Shown piece after piece: positions 17,862 through 26,667 of a stretch of DNA of 64,000 nucleotides (position 1 is its first letter; each line of letters begins with the position of its first letter). The notes under the pieces are model-generated. The model was not told where the DNA came from, ran no database searches, and was given only the letters and a program-made list of their open reading frames with translations. The stretch is from Reyranella sp. (GTDB lineage Bacteria; Pseudomonadota; Alphaproteobacteria; Reyranellales; Reyranellaceae): positions 356,247-420,246 of the forward strand of contig NZ_SCVC01000011.1 of the NCBI RefSeq assembly GCF_004297405.1, in the 5' to 3' direction. The position numbers and the translations under genes were made by a program.

Positions 17862-18392
17862 TCAGGCAAATCGCGCAGGTTTGCCATAGCGACGCTGGAA
17901 CCAGAGCAAGCTCAGGCCAGACAGGGGGATGACGATATCCATGTAGAAAGTGACGCCCGCATTGCCCGGCGCGAAGTTGTGCTCGATCACCATGTGATAG
18001 ATATGGACGACGGCAGCCCCCAGCATGAAGAAGCTCGGTCCGACGATGGCGGCGAGGCGCAGATCGAAACTGCGGAACGCAGCGAAGAAGCCGACAACGG
18101 AAAAGCCGAGACTTGCGGTGGCGACTTCGAATTGAAACGGGCTGTCGGCCCAGCCGATGAAGGCGGCGGCCATCTCGCCGAACAATCCGTGCATCACGAA
18201 GTTATAGAAATTGAAGACGCCGACGGCCCAGAAGACGTGCCAGGCCAACAGCTTTTCGACGATCATCGACGCGCCCACGGGCTTTGGCTGGCGAGCAATC
18301 GCCACCATCGAGAAGAGCAATCCGACGACGAAGAATGTCAGTGGATAGTTCGCCAGAACAAAGCGGATCCCGGTCCGGATGATATCAGCCAT
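17862..18392 (-). CDS. Small multipass membrane protein (DUF6790-like)
   Basis: About 176 residues with five or six hydrophobic segments: LTFFVVGLLFSMVAIA, AWHVFWAVGVFNFYNFVMHG, ATASLGFSVVGFFAAF, LAAIVGPSFFMLGAAVVHIY and a last one near VIPLSGLSLLWF. Conserved-looking polar residues include HGLFGE and HIYHMVIEHNF inside or next to membrane segments. It resembles the uncharacterised DUF6790 group. I took ATG 18392 (MADIIRTGIRF); a TTG at 18422 would add ten residues. Function unknown. Confidence 0.7.
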   Translation of the reverse strand: MADIIRTGIRFVLANYPLTFFVVGLLFSMVAIARQPKPVGASMIVEKLLAWHVFWAVGVFNFYNFVMHGLFGEMAAAFIGWADSPFQFEVATASLGFSVVGFFAAFRSFDLRLAAIVGPSFFMLGAAVVHIYHMVIEHNFAPGNAGVTFYMDIVIPLSGLSLLWFQRRYGKPARFA

Positions 18393-18490
18393 GGTCCGCT
18401 TCTCTGATATGTGAATGACCAACCGAGGTCATCTTTCCATTCCCTGATATCCGCCCATTCCTGATACCCGGATCGACGTGAGGCCTGCAG

Positions 18491-18522
18491 AAGCCCCGCA
18501 CTGGGGTCGCCAGGCGGGGCTT
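18491..18522 (-). terminator. Putative terminator of the GH16 gene
   Basis: A nine-base-pair stem, AAGCCCCGC at 18491-18499 with GCGGGGCTT at 18514-18522, lies just past the GH16 stop on the minus strand. The GC-rich stem suits intrinsic termination, though the T-run after it is weak. Confidence 0.55.
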
Positions 18523-18543
18523 GAAGAAGGGATGTGCAGGCGA

Positions 18544-20406
18544 TCAGGCGAAGAGGAGACCGGCACTGCTGGCGTGGATGCTGATCACGACGTCCTGGAA
18601 GTCGTTGTCGCCGGTGGCAGTCGGCAAATCCTCGAAGCCAACGAACAGTTCCTGGCCGCCCGCCGCTACGCCGGAAAGCACCTGCATGGCGTCGTTCGGA
18701 TTGAGCGTGGACATCGAGTGGAAGATGGTCGCGCCGGCAAGGTCTCCCAGCGTAGCGCTGTGGAGGACGGGGTCGGCACCGGTCCGGATATCCGCCGGGT
18801 CCATGGTGCCGGGTGCCACGAAGGAAAGATTGTCCGGCAGCGTCCCGAGTTTGGCGAATCCATTCTGGATCAGGAAGAAGGCGATACGTTCGCCGGCCGC
18901 CGGCGTGCCCAGATCGACTTCACGCGCGCCAGCGGCCACGTTCAGTGTGTTGTCGAAGAGCACCTGGACGTCGCGGATGGTGCCGTCTGCGGCGATCTTG
19001 TAGGCGCCGAGCGTGTTGGCGAAGGTCGAAGCGGCGGACTTCAGCGATACCGAGAAATCGACAGAGCCGTCCCCGCTCAGGAACGGCTCATTGGCAATGC
19101 CGTTAACGAGAGTCGGATTGACGGCCTTGCCTTCCGCCAACGAGGGCAGAAACGGCACGAACGTCACACTGCTGCTGGCATCGGCGCCCGTGCCACGGGC
19201 CACGATCATGAAATCGCCACCGGAGTAATCGCCGGCAAGCTCGAAGCTCGAGCCTCCAACCTGGAGCGTTGTTGCCTCTGCGCCGTTGGTGACGGCCAGA
19301 TCCGAACGATCGACCAGCGTTCCCTGAATGGCAATGGCGTCGTCCGTGCCGAAATCAAAGAAGGTGTCGCCGGCGAGATCGGCAAGAGTGTCACGGGCGG
19401 TGTTCGAGCCCGGACCCATGTAGAACCTGTCGCTACCTACACCGCCCGTCAGGATGTTGAAACCTTCGCCGCCGATAAGACTGTCGTTACCGGTGCCACC
19501 GTCGATCACGTCGTTGCCCTGACCACCTGCAAGGGTGTCGTCGCCGGCATCGCCGAACAGGGTGTCGTTGCCGGCGCCGCCCTCAATGCCGTCGTTGTCG
19601 GCGGTGCCGTTCAGAACGTTGTCGGCACCATCGCCCATCAGGGTGGCGACGCGCTCCACCTTCACGTAGTCGACATCGAAGAAGTACGATTTATTCTCCG
19701 CCGCGCTTGTGGCGGGCAGGAAAGTCGGATCGCCCACTGGCGGGCCGTTCTTGTCGCCGTCGGAAGGACCCCAGTTTTTGGGCACTCCCCACAAGTTCAG
19801 GTGGAGCTGCTGCGCCGTGGTCGGGACATGATTGGTCTCGGTCCGGATCTCTTTGCCATCGACGAACCAGCGGACATAGCTCGCCGTCCATTCCATTCGA
19901 TAGGTGTGCCAGACCGTCGTGCCATCCGGGATGGCGATGGAGAGCGGATGGGCGGTCTCCTTCAGCGTTTCATGGGCGAAGACATTGGTCGAGATCTTGG
20001 CAGGATTACTCGTGATGATTTCGTAGTCGATCTCATCGTGAATGTCGCGATCGGCTCCCATCGGAAACTGCTGGAAGGTGAAGAACCCGGCGATCATGCC
20101 GCCTTGCGTCGAGTCGAACTTGAACTTGCCTTCGAAGGCGACGCTGCCACCGGAAAGATCCCAGGCTTCCTTGGTGATGGCCTCCGATCCTTTGAACCCG
20201 TTGCCATCGAGCCAGGTGTCCAGCCTGATCCGCGCCACGCCATTCTGGGCATCCGGCAACTCCTGGCGCATCTGCGTCAGGCCCAGCCAGGACGGGTTGT
20301 TGGTGGCCTGCCAGTGATTGTAGTCCCAGCTTGCGGCGTTCAGCTTGCCGTCAGTCGAAAAGTGATCCTCGAACAGCACAGTCGTCGATTTGAGCGGTGT
20401 TGCCAT
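18544..20406 (-). CDS. GH16 glycanase with RTX repeats and DUF4114 domain
   Basis: A 620-residue secreted glycosidase. Residues 1-250 form a glycoside hydrolase family 16 jelly roll; the active-site motif is DEIDYE, with Glu125 the likely nucleophile and Glu129 the acid/base, which fits beta-1,3(4)-glucan or similar targets. Residues about 255-345 are glycine/aspartate RTX calcium repeats (GGAGNDTLFGDAGDDTLAGG is one run). The C-terminus has a DUF4114-like end, FVGFEDLPTATGDNDFQDVV. There is no N-terminal signal peptide, as expected for C-terminally targeted type I secretion, but no secretion genes are nearby. A role in remodelling or degrading exopolysaccharide is likely. A 27-base imperfect palindrome lies upstream near 20482-20508. 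Confidence 0.9.
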   Translation of the reverse strand: MATPLKSTTVLFEDHFSTDGKLNAASWDYNHWQATNNPSWLGLTQMRQELPDAQNGVARIRLDTWLDGNGFKGSEAITKEAWDLSGGSVAFEGKFKFDSTQGGMIAGFFTFQQFPMGADRDIHDEIDYEIITSNPAKISTNVFAHETLKETAHPLSIAIPDGTTVWHTYRMEWTASYVRWFVDGKEIRTETNHVPTTAQQLHLNLWGVPKNWGPSDGDKNGPPVGDPTFLPATSAAENKSYFFDVDYVKVERVATLMGDGADNVLNGTADNDGIEGGAGNDTLFGDAGDDTLAGGQGNDVIDGGTGNDSLIGGEGFNILTGGVGSDRFYMGPGSNTARDTLADLAGDTFFDFGTDDAIAIQGTLVDRSDLAVTNGAEATTLQVGGSSFELAGDYSGGDFMIVARGTGADASSSVTFVPFLPSLAEGKAVNPTLVNGIANEPFLSGDGSVDFSVSLKSAASTFANTLGAYKIAADGTIRDVQVLFDNTLNVAAGAREVDLGTPAAGERIAFFLIQNGFAKLGTLPDNLSFVAPGTMDPADIRTGADPVLHSATLGDLAGATIFHSMSTLNPNDAMQVLSGVAAGGQELFVGFEDLPTATGDNDFQDVVISIHASSAGLLFA

Positions 20407-20602
20407 TTTCTCCCAGCCTCAAAAATTCCCAATCCCACGGCTCGCAAACTGCATAAGCCCACGGCGGGATAGTACTGGGAGCCTGTCGACGAACGCGTGT
20501 TCGAGCAGGTCAAGGAAAGGTCAAACTTTGGTCAAGCAAGCCGCGTCGATCGCCGTATCCACGTGAGCGGCCTGATTGCACGATAAGCCGCTCACCCCAA
20601 GG

Positions 20603-20716
20603 TCATCGCGCTTTAGAGGATGAAAAGGCCGTCGGTGTGCCGAGGTCGGCCACGTAGTCGTTGATGGCGTTCAGCACCGTTTCTGGCGCTGGGTTTGAGC
20701 TCGACATCGTAGTCAT
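20603..20716 (-). CDS. Possible 37-aa peptide gene
   Basis: ATG 20716 is preceded by GGAG nine bases upstream and opens a 37-codon frame reading MTTMSSSNPAPETVLNAIND then YVADLGTPTAFSSSKAR. The middle could form an amphipathic helix. It has no signal peptide. Nothing else fills this stretch. I do not recognise it, and chance cannot be excluded for so short a frame. Confidence 0.3.
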   Translation of the reverse strand: MTTMSSSNPAPETVLNAINDYVADLGTPTAFSSSKAR

Positions 20717-21337
20717 GACTATTTTCTCCAAGCACTTCTTTTACGACACCAGATGAGACGCTTCGCAATCGTCGACAAACGATCGACAGGAGTCTTCGGT
20801 CTCCCTTACAGTCATCTCCTTGCTGTCGAGGACTCTTTTCCCGACTGCTCGTCTTCCCGCCAGATTGGAAAAGGCGCTCTCGACACTGACAGGAGGAGGC
20901 GCACGTGTGCCTCGCTGCTTGATGCAGGGAGTTGGAAAGCCGGCTACTTTGAGTTTTGAAGGAGCTGAAGATGGCGCGGAACGACTACGTGCCAGTGCTG
21001 GCGATCTGAATATCGCGGGAGGCGAGGCGGGATCCGGCGCTACCCTAATCAAAGGCCATGGATGGATCTGCCATCACAAGATAGAAGTCCGAAGCCATCG
21101 GCCTTTCTTTTGGTATCCTATGTCACGCTAGAGCAGCCAGATCGTTCGTCTGCTAGGTCGTCCAACGGCTATTTTCTCATTTCTCCAGAAGCTCGAGTGG
21201 AAAATCCCGGAATTCTCTGTCTTTTCCAAAGCAGAGGTGAGCGGAAATTGAGCTTTTCCTATAACAACAGTTGGAGGCGAGATCGCTGGCTGTTGACGCT
21301 TCCGTAAACGAGCCAGGGTTGTGCGCTGGAAGCTCGG
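20717..21337. other. Gene-poor stretch upstream of the sugar cluster
   Basis: About 620 bases with no supported gene; frames present lack codon structure or family resemblance. The right part (21180-21330) is relatively AT-rich (around TTTTCCTATAACAACAG and GTTGACGCTTCCGTAAAC) and probably holds the promoter and operator of the sugar-transport operon that starts at 21338. Confidence 0.45.
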
Positions 21338-22714
21338 GTGTCCCAGCGTGCTCCATTGATCATACTTATCGGCCTCGTGGCGGCGATGTCCGGACTACTC
21401 ATCGGATACAACACGGCCGTCATCGCACCGGCACTTGAGTTTGTTACGGCGGACTTTGCCCTGAGTCCGTTCATGCAGGGCGTCGCAGTATCATCTGTCC
21501 TGTTCGGCGGATTCGTCGGTGCTTTGCTTGCTGGCGCGCTGGTCCGTCACACCGGCGAGCGGCCGATGCTTCTCGCCACTGGCGTTCTCTTTGCCGTCGG
21601 TGGTGTTGGGGCTGCGCTTTCCGAGTCCTTCTTGCCGTGGCTTCTGTGGCGCACGGTCACTGGTCTTGGCGTTGGGGCGGCGACCATGGTGGCGCCCCTC
21701 TATGTCAGCGAAACGGTACCGCCTCGCGTGCGAGGCGCACTGGTATCGATCATCCAGCTGACCATCACTTTGGGAATTCTTGCGTCGTACCTCGCCGGGA
21801 CGGTCTGGACCCCCGCGCGAGCATGGCAGCCCATGCTTATCGTCGGCGCGATACCGGTGCTGCTGTTGATGCTTGTCGTGTTCGCGGTGCCAGAAAGCCC
21901 ACGATGGTACCTGTTGCATGGTCGCCGGGAAGAGGCAAAGCAAGCACACAGGCGGTTGAACGAAGGGAAGGGAGACCCATTACTCGAACAGGCTGGTGAT
22001 GCCGCGACGGTAGATTGGCGCAATCTCTTTGCGGGTCGCAATTTGTTGGTTTTGATCCTGGCGACTGGTCTTTTTGCCTTCGCCAATCTCAGCGGGATCG
22101 ATGCCATTCTTTATTATGCACCGGTGATCTTCGCACAGGTCGGCTTCGGCGGTACCTACGGACCAATTCTCGCGACGGTCAGTATCGGCGTGGTCAACGT
22201 GGTCGCGACGCTCGTCGCGATGGCCTTGATCGATCGCCTGGGGCGGCGGCCGTTGCTGATCGGCGGCTTGGTGCCCATGGCGGCAAGTCTCATCGTTCTT
22301 GCCATCGTTCTTGCAAATGGCCAGGGCGCTGCGTGGGCAAACATCGTCGCGGTGTCATGTCTGGGTCTGTTCGTGCTGGCCTTCGGCGTCAGCCTCGGCC
22401 CGCTGCCCTACGTCCTCATGTCAGAACTCTTCCCGCTGGCGTTGCGCGGGGCGGGAATGGGCATCGCCTCTGCCACCGCCTGGGGCGTCAATGTCCTGGT
22501 GTCCCTTACGTTTCCGGTGCTTGTCGAAGCGTTCGGGTTGGCGCTTGTCCTCGGGTTCTATGGAGTCATTAGCATAGCCGCATTACTCTTCGTGCTTGCG
22601 CTCGTGCCCGAAACGCGGGGACGTTCGCTGGAACTGATCGAAGCCAATCTGGCGAACGGCCGGCCGATACGCGATCTCGGCCTGCCGCTTCCTGCCAGTG
22701 CTCGAAGTGCCTGA
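21338..22714 (+). CDS. MFS sugar porter 1
   Basis: A 458-residue, 12-helix major-facilitator protein of the sugar porter family (GLUT/XylE/GalP-like). It shows the family signatures GLLIGYNTAV in helix 1, VPESPRWYLLHGRREEA after helix 6, IDRLGRRPLLIGG after helix 8, and the terminal VPETRGRSLELIE. These proteins take up hexoses or pentoses with protons. The start is a GTG (GTGTCCCAG). The helix-7 block reads NLSGIDAILYYAPVIF rather than the common QQLSGIN, so substrate preference may differ. It leads a rightward group with glucokinase, aminotransferase, GMC oxidoreductase, porin and a second sugar porter. Confidence 0.9.
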   Translation: MSQRAPLIILIGLVAAMSGLLIGYNTAVIAPALEFVTADFALSPFMQGVAVSSVLFGGFVGALLAGALVRHTGERPMLLATGVLFAVGGVGAALSESFLPWLLWRTVTGLGVGAATMVAPLYVSETVPPRVRGALVSIIQLTITLGILASYLAGTVWTPARAWQPMLIVGAIPVLLLMLVVFAVPESPRWYLLHGRREEAKQAHRRLNEGKGDPLLEQAGDAATVDWRNLFAGRNLLVLILATGLFAFANLSGIDAILYYAPVIFAQVGFGGTYGPILATVSIGVVNVVATLVAMALIDRLGRRPLLIGGLVPMAASLIVLAIVLANGQGAAWANIVAVSCLGLFVLAFGVSLGPLPYVLMSELFPLALRGAGMGIASATAWGVNVLVSLTFPVLVEAFGLALVLGFYGVISIAALLFVLALVPETRGRSLELIEANLANGRPIRDLGLPLPASARSA

Positions 22715-22750
22715 CCGCAACGCGATGCCGAAGGGAAGGGGTATGGAACC

Positions 22751-23740
22751 ATGACGATGTCACCGACTTCCGCGTTGATCGCCGACATCGGAGCGACCAA
22801 TGCCCGCTTCGCCCTGCTTGTCGATACGGACATCGCCATGTCCGAAACGTACGCCGTTGCCGACTACGCCTCGCCGATCGAAGCGGCGCGCGCCTTCCTC
22901 GCAGGACCTGCGGCCGGGCATGCGCCGAACCGGGCGCTGATAGCGGCGGCCGGGCCTGTCGAACATGGTCGTATCGCTTTGACAAATGCCGCATGGATCG
23001 TCGATTCGGACCGCATCTGCAAAGGTCTGAATATGGCTGACGTTCAAGTGCTGAACGATTTCGAGGCACTTGGCTGGTCGCTCCCGGCATTGCGACCCGA
23101 CGACCTTGTGACGGTGGGGGCGGCGCGTGCGGCAGGGTTGGGAACAATGGCCGTGATGGGGCCGGGCACCGGCTTCGGATTGGCCGCCATGGCATTTGGC
23201 GCGGCGGGCGAAGCCGTATTGGTTACAGAAGGCGGCCACGCCACCTTGTCCAGTGAAAACCGGCGCGAGGACGCCATCATCCTGGCTCTGCGGCAGCAAC
23301 TGCACCATGTCTCTGTCGAGCGCATCCTGTCCGGTTCCGGCTTGATGCAGCTGTACCACGCCATCGCCCGGATCGATGGCACGACGGTGCCGGAGCGAGA
23401 CAACAGTGAAATCGTCTCGCATGCGCTGACTGGCGATTGCGAGGTCAGCCGCGAAACTCTTGAACTGTTCTGCGCTTTCCTGGGCAGCACTGCGGGCAAC
23501 ATCGCCCTGACGTTGGGAGCGCGAGGAGGCGTCTTCATTGCCGGGGGCATCGTACCTCGCTTCACCGAGTTCCTGCGCCGATCGGCGTTTCGCGAACGGT
23601 TCGAGGCAAAGGGACGGATGTCGACGTACCTCTCTCACATTCCCACCGCTGTCATCGTGCATCCGACGCCGGCGTTTATCGGCTTGGCTCATCTGGCGAA
23701 GGTTCGGAGCCGGTCGCGTGCACCTGACCAAGCCTGGTGA
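22751..23740 (+). CDS. glk: Glucokinase (Glk family)
   Basis: A 329-residue bacterial-type glucokinase (PF02685 family), which makes glucose 6-phosphate from glucose and ATP. The phosphate-binding block is LIADIGATNARFALL, followed by ALIAAAGPVEHGRIALTNAA, VQVLNDFEALGWSLP (substrate Asn-Asp) and MGPGTGFGLA. EGGHATLSSENRRED and VERILSGSGL come next, and LGARGGVFIAGGIVPRF closes the nucleotide site. Length is usual. It begins 36 bases after the sugar porter and is followed 46 bases later by the aminotransferase, so uptake and phosphorylation appear coordinated. A related hexose or aminosugar substrate is possible in this context. Confidence 0.92.
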   Translation: MTMSPTSALIADIGATNARFALLVDTDIAMSETYAVADYASPIEAARAFLAGPAAGHAPNRALIAAAGPVEHGRIALTNAAWIVDSDRICKGLNMADVQVLNDFEALGWSLPALRPDDLVTVGAARAAGLGTMAVMGPGTGFGLAAMAFGAAGEAVLVTEGGHATLSSENRREDAIILALRQQLHHVSVERILSGSGLMQLYHAIARIDGTTVPERDNSEIVSHALTGDCEVSRETLELFCAFLGSTAGNIALTLGARGGVFIAGGIVPRFTEFLRRSAFRERFEAKGRMSTYLSHIPTAVIVHPTPAFIGLAHLAKVRSRSRAPDQAW

Positions 23741-23786
23741 GGGTGAGACTTGTCGTGTTTCTTTTGATTGAGCGGGGGAGATTGCA

Positions 23787-25118
23787 ATGACAGACGCACG
23801 CCATCTGTCGAATCGGTTGGCCATTGATGGTGGTACGCCGATTCGCTCTACGCCGTTGCCCTGGGAATTGCCCGGCGCCTATTACATCGACGATGAAGAG
23901 AAGCGCCTCGTCAATCAGGTGATCGAAGCGCGCAGTCCATTCCGTTTCTACGGTCTGGACGCGCAGGGCATGGTCGACCGGCTCGAGTCCGAATGGTGCT
24001 CGACCTTCGGCCACAAGCACGCATTAGGCGTCAACAGTGGAAGCGCCGCGCTCCATATCGCGCTGGCGGCCTTCGGCGTCGGCCCCGGGGACGAGGTGCT
24101 GGTGCCGGGCTATATGTGGGTGAGTTGCATGAGCGCCATCGTGCGCACGGGCGCCATTCCGCGCCTGGTCGATATCGACGGCAGCTTCTGCATGGATCCA
24201 GTGGATCTCGAGCGCAAGATCGGTCCGCGTAGCAAAGCCGTCCTCATCGTGAACATGAGCGGCGTGATGGGGCGCAATGACCGCATCGCCGAGATCTGCC
24301 GGAAGCACAAGCTGAGGCTGCTCGAGGATTGCGCGCAGGCGATCGGTGCTTCGCTGAAGGGCCGTTCCGCCGGCTCGTACGGCGACATCGGCATCTATAG
24401 CTTCCAGCTCAACAAGAACATGACGAGCGGCGAGGGCGGGTTGCTCGTCACCGAGGACGGGGATCTCTACAAGCGCTGCGTGGCGCTGCACGACCTCGGC
24501 TATGCGCGCAATGCTGAGGGCCGGCTCGACCCGTCGGACGAGCGCTATCAGTACTGGGGCATCGGCAGCCGCATGTCCGAACTTTCGGGTGCCATGGCGC
24601 TCGCCCAGATGCGCAAGGTGCGGACGATCACGGGCAAGATGCGGGAAGCGAAGTGGAAGATTCGCGAGGCCATCAAGGATATCCCGGGCATCGGCCTGCG
24701 TGAGGTCGACGATCCGGCCGGAGATACCGGGCCGGTCTTGATAACGGTCTATCCGACGGCCGAGGCATGCCAGCGCTTCGTCGATGCCATCAGGGCCGAA
24801 GGCGTGCGTGGACCCGAAGGAAGCCTCACCTGCATCACGATGCGCGAGTGGGGCATGCACTGGTACTTCAACATCCCGAGCCTGGTGAAGAAGCGCTCCA
24901 ATGCCAAGGAGGGGTTCCCCTGGACACATCCGGCGAACGCCTTCGCCGCCGATTACAGCTACGCAAAAGGTGCCCTGCCGGTCTGTGACGCGATGTCGGA
25001 GCGTGCAGCGCTGCTGACCGTCGCGTCCGTTCTGTCGGATGCGGACATCGACGACATCATCGCCGCGTTCCGCAAGGTCGGAAACGCCTTTGCCACCTAC
25101 ATGAAGGCCGCCGAGTAA
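23787..25118 (+). CDS. DegT/DnrJ/EryC1/StrS-family PLP aminotransferase
   Basis: A 443-residue sugar aminotransferase of the DegT/StrS type. The PLP lysine is Lys210 in SFQLNKNMTSGEGG; VNSGSAALHIALAAFGVGPG binds the cofactor phosphate and LLEDCAQAIGASLKG carries the Asp that holds the ring nitrogen. This family puts an amino group on keto-sugars or keto-cyclitols, using glutamate or glutamine. The opening LAIDGGTPIRSTPLPWELPG resembles the AHBA-synthase/scyllo-inosose branch, and the long C-terminal domain fits too. Its stop overlaps the GMC oxidoreductase start by one base (TAATG), so the two are translationally coupled. A 3-keto sugar made by that oxidoreductase is the obvious candidate substrate. 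Confidence 0.9.
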   Translation: MTDARHLSNRLAIDGGTPIRSTPLPWELPGAYYIDDEEKRLVNQVIEARSPFRFYGLDAQGMVDRLESEWCSTFGHKHALGVNSGSAALHIALAAFGVGPGDEVLVPGYMWVSCMSAIVRTGAIPRLVDIDGSFCMDPVDLERKIGPRSKAVLIVNMSGVMGRNDRIAEICRKHKLRLLEDCAQAIGASLKGRSAGSYGDIGIYSFQLNKNMTSGEGGLLVTEDGDLYKRCVALHDLGYARNAEGRLDPSDERYQYWGIGSRMSELSGAMALAQMRKVRTITGKMREAKWKIREAIKDIPGIGLREVDDPAGDTGPVLITVYPTAEACQRFVDAIRAEGVRGPEGSLTCITMREWGMHWYFNIPSLVKKRSNAKEGFPWTHPANAFAADYSYAKGALPVCDAMSERAALLTVASVLSDADIDDIIAAFRKVGNAFATYMKAAE

Positions 25119-26626
25119 TGCACCCGCTAGCTCCCATCCTGTTGAGCGACGCACGCGCCGTCGCCAATGCTGCCGTCGACTGCCTGGTCATCGGCAGTGG
25201 CACGAGTGGCGTGACGACCGCTATCGAACTGGCAGAGCGCGGCCTGAAGGTCGCGATCCTTGAAGCCGGCCCGCTTATCCTGACGGAGCATGTCGGCTCC
25301 GGTCCCTTTGCTAACCGGGCGGACATCGTCCCCCAGATCCATGACCTCGTGCGCTTTCGTACGCTATGGACATCGGAGAAGGGGCTGGCGTCGGCGCAGG
25401 CGCGGACGGCCGAGACCAACAACAATGCGTGGTCCATCGTCGGTGGGCGAACGGTCTTCTGGGGCGGTTGCACGCCGCGCTTCCGCGACGAGGACTTCGC
25501 CGAGTGGCCGTACGACGCCGATGAAATGCGCTCGTGGTACGTTCGAGCCGAGCACCTGATGGGTGTCTCGGGGAGCGAAGGCGACAACGATGCGCCGCCT
25601 TTCATGACGCACGCCGCGCAGGAGCGCCTGCTGGGCCGTCTCGCTGCCAAGAACATTCCCGCGACGCACGCGCCATTGTGCATCGATACGCGCGCGGTCC
25701 ATGGCGGGCGTATGTCGCTCGGTTTCGACTCCTCGGTCTCCCGACTGCTGCGCTGCCGGCATTTCGGCCGCATCGAGGACGGCGCCCGCCTGTCGCTTGC
25801 CGCCGAAACGGAAGTGCTGCAGCTCGTTCACGACGGCAATGTGGTCAGCGCCGTCACCGTGCAGGATCGGACCGGCGAGACCTTCGCCATTCCCGCACGC
25901 CATTTCGTGCTGGCGGGAGGCTGCATGCAGTCGACGCGGCTCGCCATGGCTTCCGGCTTGGCCGATGTCGATCCGATGGTCGGGCGCTATATGGGTGACC
26001 ATCTTTTCCGCCAGGCCGTGTTCGAGTTGCCCGAGTCCTTGCAGGAGAAGTCACTCTACATATTCATTCCGCCGACGGCGAAGCGGCCGTTTCACGCGCA
26101 GCTCCAGGGTATGTTCCAGGAGACCTGGTACAGTCCGCTACACGCGACTTGCTATCTCGATGGCGACGCCAGCGGGCGCTACATCCTGTTCTACTGCTTC
26201 GGCATCAGCAAAGCGGAAGAGGCAGGACGCATGGTGCTGTGTGGCGACGGCAAAGCGAAGACCGACTACTGCATCGTCAACGAGCGCAGCCCGGGCGATT
26301 CGAAGACCCTCGCGGAGATGGCGAGGTTCACTGCGGATGTTGCGGCCGGGATCGGTGCGAAGGTCGTTCGTACCGAGGAGAATGCCGCGGGTTCGGCATT
26401 GCACGAATTCGGCGGGCTCCGCATGGGGCGTGACCGGGCGTCTTCGGTAACCGATCCCGATGGCCGTTTCTGGCGGATCGGCAACCTGAGCTGCGCCGAC
26501 GCGGCAATCTGGCCTCATCAGGGTAGCGCCAATTCCTACCTGACTATCACGGCCGTCGCGCTGCGCAATGCATCGCGGTTGGCGGCGGGGATGGAAGCAG
26601 GACAGACGGCGATGGCGGCGCAATAG
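25118..26626 (+). CDS. GMC-family FAD oxidoreductase
   Basis: A 502-residue glucose-methanol-choline oxidoreductase. The FAD dinucleotide motif is VIGSGTSGVTTAIELAERG (GSGTSG at residues 26-31); GGRTVFWGGCTPRF is the second flavin contact. The C-terminal GMC block is HEFGGLRMG and then WPHQGSANSYLTITAVALR, with His467 and the Asn five residues later as the catalytic pair. It resembles sugar 3-dehydrogenases and pyranose oxidases more than choline enzymes. No Tat signal, small subunit or cytochrome partner is beside it, unlike membrane-linked sugar dehydrogenases, so it may use another acceptor in the cytosol. Coupling to the aminotransferase suggests oxidation of a sugar hydroxyl before transamination. 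Confidence 0.9.
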   Translation: MHPLAPILLSDARAVANAAVDCLVIGSGTSGVTTAIELAERGLKVAILEAGPLILTEHVGSGPFANRADIVPQIHDLVRFRTLWTSEKGLASAQARTAETNNNAWSIVGGRTVFWGGCTPRFRDEDFAEWPYDADEMRSWYVRAEHLMGVSGSEGDNDAPPFMTHAAQERLLGRLAAKNIPATHAPLCIDTRAVHGGRMSLGFDSSVSRLLRCRHFGRIEDGARLSLAAETEVLQLVHDGNVVSAVTVQDRTGETFAIPARHFVLAGGCMQSTRLAMASGLADVDPMVGRYMGDHLFRQAVFELPESLQEKSLYIFIPPTAKRPFHAQLQGMFQETWYSPLHATCYLDGDASGRYILFYCFGISKAEEAGRMVLCGDGKAKTDYCIVNERSPGDSKTLAEMARFTADVAAGIGAKVVRTEENAAGSALHEFGGLRMGRDRASSVTDPDGRFWRIGNLSCADAAIWPHQGSANSYLTITAVALRNASRLAAGMEAGQTAMAAQ

Positions 26627-26667
26627 CGCCGCCTCGCCTTTCTCGGTGTGCCGTTCGATTCAATGAA

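Noticed and set aside
19460..19620. Short tandem repeats resembling a CRISPR-like array
   Set aside because: They encode the glycine/aspartate RTX repeats of the GH16 protein; units are degenerate and have no spacers.
18478..20472. Long rightward open frame of about 664 codons opposite the GH16 gene
   Set aside because: It is the antisense of a clear GH16/RTX protein; the glycine-aspartate repeat codons leave the opposite strand open, and its product resembles nothing.
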